DNA of 64,000 bases from Ligustrum vulgare (Eukaryota; Streptophyta; Magnoliopsida; Lamiales; Oleaceae). A model generated the notes under the pieces. The model had not been told where the DNA came from and did not search any database. It saw only the letters and a program-made list of their open reading frames with translations. The stretch is from positions 8,201,501 through 8,265,500 of the forward strand of contig OY743189.1 of the NCBI GenBank assembly GCA_963555705.1, in the 5' to 3' direction. The translations under genes were made by a program, and so were the position numbers. This document shows, piece after piece, positions 56,994 to 64,000 of the stretch (position 1 is its first letter; every line of letters begins with the position of its first letter).

Positions 56994-57125
56994 TTTTGTT
57001 AAGTATGTTATTTGGGCGAAGGCAAATGTTAAATGGGCAGAGTATATATAGAGAAGATTTTTTAAAAATAACAAACTTATTTTTATTTTTTTTAAATTCA
57101 CGTGTTATATAGAGTTTGTTTTGTA
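56994..57125 (-). promoter_or_regulatory. Core promoter and leader of the BBE-like gene
   Basis: On the minus strand, TATATATA (57042-57050) is placed about 50 bases upstream of the ATG, so a start site near 57012-57018 would leave a short leader. A G-box CACGTG (57099-57104) lies about 50 bases upstream of that TATA. A second TATA (CTCTATATAA, 57105-57114) is upstream of the G-box. The G-box suggests bZIP/bHLH control; that is inference. Confidence 0.6.
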
Positions 57126-58516
57126 TTATTTAAAATGAGTTTTTTTTTTTAAATGAATAGTGATTTTTAGCTATATATGTATGTATATAACTAATATAAC
57201 ATTAAATAAAAAAATTAAAACAATACCTAATCCACAATCTGTCTCATCCCACAACCGTCCCCACCTACTCGCTCGCTTGCCCACGTTGGTCACACAAGAT
57301 CACAGTTCAATCACACGAGGTTACAGTTCAGTCATATAAAGTCACAGTTCAATTAAACGTAGTCATATTTGGCAAACTGTAGGTCAAATCACGTCTTCAT
57401 CTAATGATCACACAAAGTCATAGTTAGTCACACTTTGGAATATAATTGGTCACATATTATTTATTTATTGATCACAACTTATGCTTTTTTTGTCACGGTT
57501 AGTCATATTTTTTTGTAACAATTACCTAAAAACTTATTTGAACAATAAATGCTAATTTATATTTTTAAATAATAAAATGTCAAAAAAATTATAAATGTGT
57601 ATTTATTCTTAACGCAGCTAATATTTATAAATATTTAACCAATAAAATTATAATTTTATTTACAAAATAAAGAAGTTAAATTAATAATTACAAAAAATCT
57701 TCAATTATCATGATACTACAATTGGATAATGTGGGAGATCAATAAATTATATCGAAAACCTTATACCATATAATCTTTATACAATTATTAAAATTAAGAA
57801 CGATTAAAAATATTAGTATCCATTTGACAACTTTGTCTACAAATTTATTTATATACAACACATTTTTCACTCACTTTTTAACTATACGCATTTTTTGCAA
57901 CCATTTTTCAATCACGTATTTTATCTCAAAAATAACAATATTTTTATTTTTAAACAAAAAAAAAAGCATTTGAATGAATATTCTAATTTATTAAAATATA
58001 GTTAATAATAATATATATTTTAGAAAATATGATTTATTATTTAAAGGATAATTTACACACATTTTATTTTATTTTATTTTAGTTTCTTTTTTTCTCCAAA
58101 GATTGTAAGTTTATTTTGAAGGAAAAATATCATTTAATGATTCTCTCTTCTCATAGACATAGATAGATAGACATAGATTTTAGAAGATTACCTAATAATT
58201 GATCACAATAATCTAATAATATATCACATATTATTTATTTATTGATCAAAACTTACTCGTTTTCTTGGTCATAATTAGTCAATAATTTTGTCACAATTAC
58301 TAATAGTTATTCACATTCCGTACTCGTTACAAGTTGCATAAAGTTACATTTAGTCATATTTTTATAGCAATTACCTAATAATTGGTCACAATTACCTATA
58401 ATTGGTCACCATCTCATCCAACCCCAACCCCAACTCATCTCTCCACCCCACCCTAACACGCCACTTGATTAATTTCCTCCACTACCACCGTCTCGCCCTT
58501 GTTGTCGCCACAGTTG
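57126..58516. other. AT-rich intergenic stretch with short repeats
   Basis: Repeated GTCACA/ATCACAGTTCA-type and GATCACAA/TTGGTCACAATTACC-type oligomers are found at 57290-57480 and 58190-58410. No gene. Confidence 0.5.
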
Positions 58517-58644
58517 GCCACTGTAACGACCCGAATCCTACTTAAGGGGCTGTCCCTACCGTTAGATCAATGACGTACTGTCTACATTATACCAACATAA
58601 GTCTTTTAGTATGCTTTGTCCTCACTTGCATGCCCTCAAGAAAA

Positions 58645-58755
58645 CTTCTCAGGGGGTCACCCATTATAGAATTACTCAATGCCAAGCACGCTTATTTGTG
58701 GAGTTTCTAATAATGGACTTCCGGAAAAGAAGATGCACCTTATTGGTATGAGTAG
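58645..58755 (-). other. 5S rRNA-like segment in Cassandra 3' LTR
   Basis: On the minus strand it contains diverged 5S blocks including the C-box region around AAGCGTGCTTGG, with substitutions. It acts in such elements as an internal RNA polymerase III promoter. This is not a functional 5S gene. Confidence 0.85.
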
Positions 58756-59108
58756 TATCTGTTAAATCTTTTAAGATTTTCTGGCCAGGGTATTATAATC
58801 ACCCCCTTTAGACTCGCGACATTCTCGTCGAGCTTAAACCATCTCGGATCCGTTGCCAAACGTTAGGATTCTAGAGGTGGTTCCTACAGGTTCAAGAGGT
58901 GGCTCCAACCCTATGGCGTAGCACTTTGTGCTGCATAGCACTTAGTTCTTAATTTTCGGCTAGCAACCGGCTCTGATACCATTTGTAACGACTCGGGTCC
59001 CACTTAACGGGCTATCCCGGCAGTTAGATCGATGACGTACTGTCCCCGCTGTACCAACATGGGTCTTTTCAATGTACTTTATCCTCACTCGTACGGTCCC
59101 TGAGAAAA

Positions 59109-59219
59109 CCTCTCAGTGGATCGCCCATCATAGAATTGCTCCAGGCTAAGCACGCTTAACTGTGGAGTTTTAATGATTGACTTTTGGAAAAGAAAATGCA
59201 CCTTGTTGGTATGAGTAGT
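59109..59219 (-). other. 5S rRNA-like segment in Cassandra 5' LTR
   Basis: Same organisation as the 3' LTR copy. In the minus-strand element this is the promoter-bearing LTR. Confidence 0.85.
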
Positions 59220-59269
59220 ATTTATAAAAAAAAAAATTTAAGATTTCGTGACCTGGGTGTTACAGCCAC

Positions 59270-60607
59270 CACCTCACCTCAACCACACCTCCACTAATAT
59301 CTGCACCTCCGTCATAAGAGGGAAGAAACCACTACCACTACCACCAGTCACCACTGACCACCAACCCCTTGCACCACCACCAACACCACCACCACCACCA
59401 CAACAACAACCATCACCATCACCATCACCACCACCACCACCAACCACTCGACGACGACATCATTGCGTAGAAGGCACTGCACGTAGAGCTACTGCAACAC
59501 CACCACAAGTTGCACCAAAAAATTCACAACCATTATTGCACCACCAGCTACACAGAAGTCATCCAAAACCATCTCTTACAAAAAAATAATAAATATTAAA
59601 AAATACAGCTACGAGGTCAGCGAGGGAATAGATGAAGGTGTCGGGCTACGCCAAACTAAGGAGGCCAGGCGGAGATGTACGAAGAAGGTTGCAGCGATGA
59701 CGATAACTTGTAAAGTAGGCCCCAGCGACGTTGAGAAGAACTGCAGCAGAGATGCCAAGAGGAATCGCCTATGAGCACGATGCTATTGAAGGAGGGAGGT
59801 TGTACCATCAAGAAGTGGTGTCGTCGGAAGATGGAGCTGATGCTAGAGAAAAAGTGCTCACGACTAAGCTGTTGGACGAAACTAGATGAGAGGAGAGAGA
59901 ATGTTAGGGATTTAGGGTTTGAAACATTGAATTTAATATTATAGGTTATGATTTTTTTTTTTTTTTTTGTATATTTATTTTAATTTATTATTATCAAAAA
60001 TTTGAATTTAACACCTGAGTTGTACAAAATTTTTTACCTATTGATTTTTAAAATTAGAACTTAGAATGTATGGCTCCTTGTAATTTTCTCAATGTAATTT
60101 GTATCGCTTATGTTCATTGTCATGTTTAGATTTTGCCTCTTTTTGGTAAAGTTTTGTTTATGAAATTTGTATATAAATAGTCGCGTACAACATCTCATTA
60201 AACAATTTTTTTAAAATGTCAACAATTTTCTATCTACCATTTTTTATTTTTCGAAAAAATAGATCAATGAAATAATGACACGCTGTCTAAATAAGATTTA
60301 TAAACAACATTTTGCTTTCTTTTCCTCTGGCAATTAAGATGTTTTAGCTTGCCAAGTTGTCTCTTGTCTGCCCATGGACTATATTACAACTGATAAGTTT
60401 GATCACGTGAATTTCATATCTCTAAACATATCATTTAATGTCACTATATTGATCATGATGATGATGATGAACATTAATGACAAATATCTATCTACATGAC
60501 AGTTGTGCAAGATCAATCCCATATGATGTCCAACTTATGTTCAAGGTACACAAAAGTTCGGTTTTCCCAAGTCTCGTCCAAAACGTCATTAAGGAAATTT
60601 ATCAAAC
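59270..60607. other. Stretch without a supported gene
   Basis: A CCA/CAC microsatellite-rich segment (59330-59450) creates a spurious Pro-rich frame. AT-rich sequence follows to the LTR at 60608. No gene supported. Confidence 0.5.
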
Positions 60608-62924
60608 TGATAAGTGTATTTTATACACTTATTTATATGTTAAAATTAGAATATTATATTATTGTTTTAGAATAAACTCTACCTAATTGCTATATATTTG
60701 TTTACTTTTCAGAAAATTGATGAAAATAATGCACAATTGAATGACGTTTAGAGCTTAAATTTGACAATTTGGAAGTTGTTGATGTCAATCAGGAAACATG
60801 CATGGTGCTAAAGTGAAGAAATCAAGATTTGGAGGACCTAATTGAAGAAATTGAAAATTGAAACGAGCTAATTGAGAATATTCTAAAGTATGGGGGACCA
60901 AAATGCTCTAATTGGAAGTGGAAGGACTTGGAGTGCAAATAAAGATTGGTTACCTACTGAAACAGATTTAAAATTTGGAAATTGCACAGACAATGATAAC
61001 CGTGAGAAGAGGTGGCAAACGGGTCGAGCCGCTCGTCGGCTCGCCGGCTCGACTCGTCAAAAGACCGGGCTCGTGGACTAGCCAATCAGCCCCGTTGAAC
61101 CACGAGTCGAGCTCGTGGTTCAACGAGCAGCTCGCCGGCACGAGCCTCGAGCTCGTGCCGACGAGCTCAACGAGCCGGCAAGCCGAGCGGCTCGCTGGCT
61201 CGTTTAAAAAAAAAAAAAAATCGTTTTTTTACCGTTCAAAATTAAAAAAAAAAAAAAAAAAAAAATACAATATTAATAAATAATATATTACAATTTACAA
61301 AAAAAAAAAAAATGCTCTTGAAAAAAAAAACATTTCAACTAATTCTCTAATAATATTAATAACTAACAAACATTGTTTTTTTACTTATGAAGTTATTAAT
61401 AATTTATTTAATACATAACTTATTACTTATTAGTTATTAATATTATACTTATATTTATAACTTATAAGTTATAACTAATTAAGAATTTATATCAATAATA
61501 TTAAATATATTAATATTCAAGATTTCAAATATTTTAGATATCGATTAGATTGTCGACTAAATCTAAATCAATGTAAGATCATAAGACGGTAAGATAAGAG
61601 GGTTTTTTTTTTTTTTTTTTAAATAAACGGTAAGACTTAAGAGAGGTTTTATTTAATAATAATAATAAAAAAAAAAACCGAGCTAAACGAGCCGAGCTCG
61701 GCCAGGGAGCCGCTCGTTTGACCCGAGCTCGGCTCGTCTGTTTGACGAGCCGAGCTTTACGAGCCATGGGCCGAGCCGGCTCGGCTCGGCCTATTGTCAC
61801 CTCTAACCGTGAGGCCTTGCAACTTTATACTTAGAGACCGTACAAGTCTACGTAAAATGGATAGAACTCGCTTCCACTCAATTGTACGATCACATGCTTT
61901 TAACCTGTGTGACCACGCGGGCATCTGGCTGGGCCTTGGGTTGGGGTTTTTGCACGATTTTCATTACGTTTTCCTCCTTTCACAAGGTTTTTTCCAAAAC
62001 TTATATATAAAACTCAGGAGGTACGAATTCCAGACCTCTACCTCACTAAAGAACATTATAAAACTTAGATTTTCAAGTCAAATTCTTGGGAGATTGAAAC
62101 AAAGCAAGGGGTAAGACTTGACGACTACATGAAGAATTGATTCTTGTTGTAAGCTTTCATTTCTTTATGTTATTTTCAATGAAAGCCTACTTTTTTTTTT
62201 TTTTTTGTTATTTAGTTATGATGTGCAACTAAATTATTATATTGGAATGAACGATGTAGCCTAGTTAATTATTTAATTTCAAACTCCTTTGTTTTAATTA
62301 TTCATTGCATGTATTGATTTTATTTTGAATTTAATACATGAGTTAATTGGCTAATAATTCATGATTTCGTGATTTCTTTTCAAAATTTGAGAGGTAAGCG
62401 AACAAGCTAGAATTATGAATAAAATTCGGTCTTTGAACAATAGATAGAGATATACATTTGTTATTATCGCGATCGTGTGTGAATTCTTGTGTTTTATGCA
62501 TCTAGATAAGGAATAATTCGGACCCTCCATATAGATACACGTTTGACTTATTTATGTAGAATTGATTTAACCTAAAGAGAGAAATTTCAATAAACATGAA
62601 TGAATTCGACTGAATGCATTATTAGGGAATAAAAATGGAGTTGGATTTAATTTAATTGATTAGGTGAAATCATGAATCTCAACTATTTTATAATCGTTTT
62701 AAAAACAAAGCAATCTCGTGATTTATTTACTTTTTTTATTTTATTATTTTAATTTAAAATACCAAACAAATTTCCATTGTTCCAATAAAATTAGGAACTA
62801 AAGCATTTCGATAATTAATAACAGTTTTCGTTGAAACGATAATTCGAACTCCTAGGTCCACTTTATTACTTTTCATGATCCGTACACCTACGAGTATATT
62901 TTGCGTTGCAAAATAAGGTGAACA
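60608..62924 (+). mobile_element. Athila-type solo LTR carrying a nested DNA element
   Basis: It starts TGATAAGTGTATTTTATACAC and ends AATAAGGTGAACA, with a perfect 5-bp duplication CAAAC (60603-60607 and 62925-62929). The start matches the LTR at 15885 (minus-strand reading), and the end region still shows a diverged CCTAGGTCCACTTTATTACTT and CGTACACCTAC. With the nested element removed it is about 1.5 kb, like the 1.6-kb Athila LTR. No coding sequence. Confidence 0.85.
61007..61804. mobile_element. GC-rich inverted-repeat DNA element (hAT- or MULE-like) in the solo LTR
   Basis: Ends AAGAGGTGGCAAACGGGTCG and (reverse complement of the right end) AGAGGTGACAATAGGCCGAG are inverted. They carry about 200 bp (left) and 125 bp (right) of GC-rich GAGCTCG/CGAGCCGGC arms, joined by an AT-rich interior of about 480 bp. 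A 9-10 bp duplication (T)AACCGTGAG flanks it (60997-61006 and 61804-61813). The length fits MULEs (9-11 bp) better than hAT (8 bp), but the AGGTGGCAA terminus is of a type often seen in plant hAT-like MITEs, so the superfamily is open. Confidence 0.7.
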
Positions 62925-62929
62925 CAAAC

Positions 62930-63248
62930 ACCTAAGTAACGTAATTTTTTTTTTTTTTTGCCTCTTATTCATTTTTTCCTCTTATTCACTCTATATGCTC
63001 ATGCCCAAGAATTAACATTCAAATTAAACTAATAAAAAGTTCAAAATTCAAAACTAAGATTTCATAATTTTACATTCTACAATTTCAATAGAACTCCAAG
63101 ACACACACACACAAGCTCACTTATATGATTTTACGTGTGAAAATTGTGCTTATTTATATGTAAAACCATGTGTGTGCTTGTGTGGGTCGTGCGTGCGTGT
63201 GTGTGTGGGGGGGTGAAGGGAAGGGAAGGGTGGATACCGTTTGTGGTG
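62930..63248. other. Non-coding spacer with GT/G runs
   Basis: It contains T runs and a GTGTG/GGGG-rich patch at about 63170-63235. No gene. Confidence 0.5.
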
Positions 63249-64000
63249 CACTAGTACAGAAACAGTCTTTCACGTCGGTTATTTAAGAGATTAGGCGTCG
63301 GTTTTTGTGGCGACGTGTATGAAGTAGACGCGTAAAGTAAAGACTTTACGCGTCGGTTGTAAAACGACGCGTAAAATGATATCTTTACGCGTCGGTTGTT
63401 AAGAAATCGACGCGTAAAGTTGAAAAAAAAAAAAAAAAAAATTTTTTTAGGCGTCGGTTTTGGATTACAACCGACGGCTAAAGTAAACTTTAGGCGTCGA
63501 TTTTCTAAAAACCGACGCGTTTTCAAATTTTTTTTTTCTTCTTCTATAGAGTAAAATACAATGACCTAGACATGACATGCAATGACCTGGACGTCGCCTG
63601 CAATGACCCAGGCCACTGCAGGTCATGGCCTGCATTGGCCTGGACGTCACCTGCAATAACCCAGGCCACTGCAGGTCATGACCTGCAATGACCCAGGCCA
63701 CTGCAGGTCATGGCCTGCAATGACCTAGATGTCACCTGCAATGACCTGGACGTCACCTGCAATGATCCAGATCACTGCAGGTCGATCATGACCTGCAATC
63801 ACCTAAACGTGGACTGAACATTTTCCACATGCACATCATCAAATATGTATATAATAGACATAATTAAAATAATGTTAAATAAATGAGAAATAATTATATT
63901 TACAAGATTGTTAATGTCACATGTAATTGAGTAAATAGAAGTTTGAATACACGTCGATTTACACACGCCTATCGACGAAGTATTTAGCCCATAAGTTCTG
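63249..64000 (+). mobile_element. CACTA transposon, left end of a second family (runs off window)
   Basis: It starts CACTAGTACAGAAACAG at 63249. Repeats of ACGCGTAAAGT/TTACGCGTCGGTT (63270-63520) form subterminal arrays, shared with the remnant at 7076-10285. The interior and right end lie outside the window. The minus-strand ORFs here are repeat artefacts. Confidence 0.75.
63556..63800. repeat. Short-period GC-rich palindromic array
   Basis: Many repeats of TGCAATGACC..CACTGCAGGTCAT and GGACGTCACCTGCAATGACC form nested palindromes around CTGCAG and GACGTC. They follow the CACTA-2 subterminal array and may be part of that transposon. Confidence 0.85.

Larger units (their letters stand above)
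58522..59264 (-). mobile_element. Cassandra-type TRIM retrotransposon
   Basis: A complete 743-bp element with LTRs at 58522-58797 (276 bp) and 58984-59264 (281 bp). A 5-bp duplication GCCAC flanks it (58517-58521 and 59265-59269). On the minus strand a tRNA-Met primer-binding site TGGTATCAGAGCC (58969-58981) lies 2 bases from the 5' LTR, and a polypurine tract (TAAAGGGGGTGAT, 58798-58810) precedes the 3' LTR. Each LTR carries a 5S rRNA-like segment (58645-58755 and 59109-59219): GGTCACCCAT, CCAAGCACGCTTA...GGAGTT and GGTATGA are the reverse complements of 5S blocks. That combination defines Cassandra. It has no coding capacity and needs helper proteins. Confidence 0.95.

Noticed and set aside
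57002..57101. GTG-initiated 557-codon version of the BBE-like protein
   Set aside because: GTG is not a normal start in plant nuclear genes, a TATA box lies within the extension, and the first ATG is at 56993. I report the extension as a finding instead.
58645..59219. 5S rRNA genes
   Set aside because: The 5S-like parts are diverged, on the LTRs of a bounded retroelement with primer site and TSD; they are Cassandra promoters.
59248..59589. 113-codon Pro-rich ORF
   Set aside because: It is a CCA/CAC microsatellite read as Pro/Thr, starting inside the Cassandra LTR; no domain.
63251..63701. Minus-strand ORFs at the right edge
   Set aside because: They are shadows of the CACTA-2 subterminal motifs and the palindromic array.

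Overview
This window reads as AT-rich nuclear DNA of a flowering plant, most likely a eudicot. The evidence is a Cassandra element with 5S rRNA-like LTRs, plant Ty3/gypsy (Athila- and Tat-type) and Ty1/copia elements, CACTA transposons, a Helitron helicase relic, an endogenous caulimovirid, and one intact berberine-bridge-enzyme-like gene. The species cannot be named from the sequence. Almost all of the window is nested transposons and viral relics; only one ordinary host gene looks intact.

Left part (1-14.3 kb): a decayed caulimovirid coat-protein fragment (minus strand) runs off the left edge, followed by a minisatellite, an (AC)n tract and a Helitron helicase remnant. A Ty3/gypsy-type LTR segment begins at 5064 and is split by a complete 6.9-kb CACTA element (6540-13485, TSD TGA). 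That element has no recognisable transposase but carries host exon fragments: a NAC-domain exon, an alpha/beta-hydrolase exon and an unidentified exon. It also contains the remnant of a second CACTA family.

Middle (14.3-34 kb): a non-autonomous Athila-like element (minus strand; LTRs at 14269-15885 and 27329-28601; gag-protease only) is interrupted by a solo LTR (21235-27043, TSD CCTAA). That solo LTR is itself interrupted by a second solo LTR of the same family in opposite orientation (23191-26266, TSD TATAT). The Athila 5' LTR is cut short and joined to a 5'-truncated copia element (28602-31895). A SINE-like head with a 79-bp tandem array follows.

Viral block (35.0-53.0 kb): a degenerate endogenous caulimovirid starts at a tRNA-Met primer-binding site at 35002. 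It continues through three small packed ORFs, coat protein, movement protein, two protease-like domains, reverse transcriptase, RNase H and a TAV-like ORF to a plant-virus-like promoter at about 42.4 kb. Beyond the promoter is a second cluster of tightly packed small ORFs, two of them tandem paralogues, with no family I recognise. An 8.4-kb Tat-type gypsy element (44211-52642, minus strand, dual RNase H, TSD TACAC) is inserted in this cluster.

Right part (53-64 kb): an intronless BBE-like FAD oxidase gene on the minus strand (55428-56993), a complete Cassandra TRIM (58522-59264, TSD GCCAC), an Athila-type solo LTR (60608-62924, TSD CAAAC) carrying a GC-rich inverted-repeat DNA element, and the start of another CACTA element at 63249.

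Nesting order, from the target-site duplications: the Tat element is younger than the virus; the inner solo LTR is younger than the outer, which is younger than the Athila element; the CACTA element is younger than the LTR it splits; and the GC-rich element is younger than its host solo LTR.
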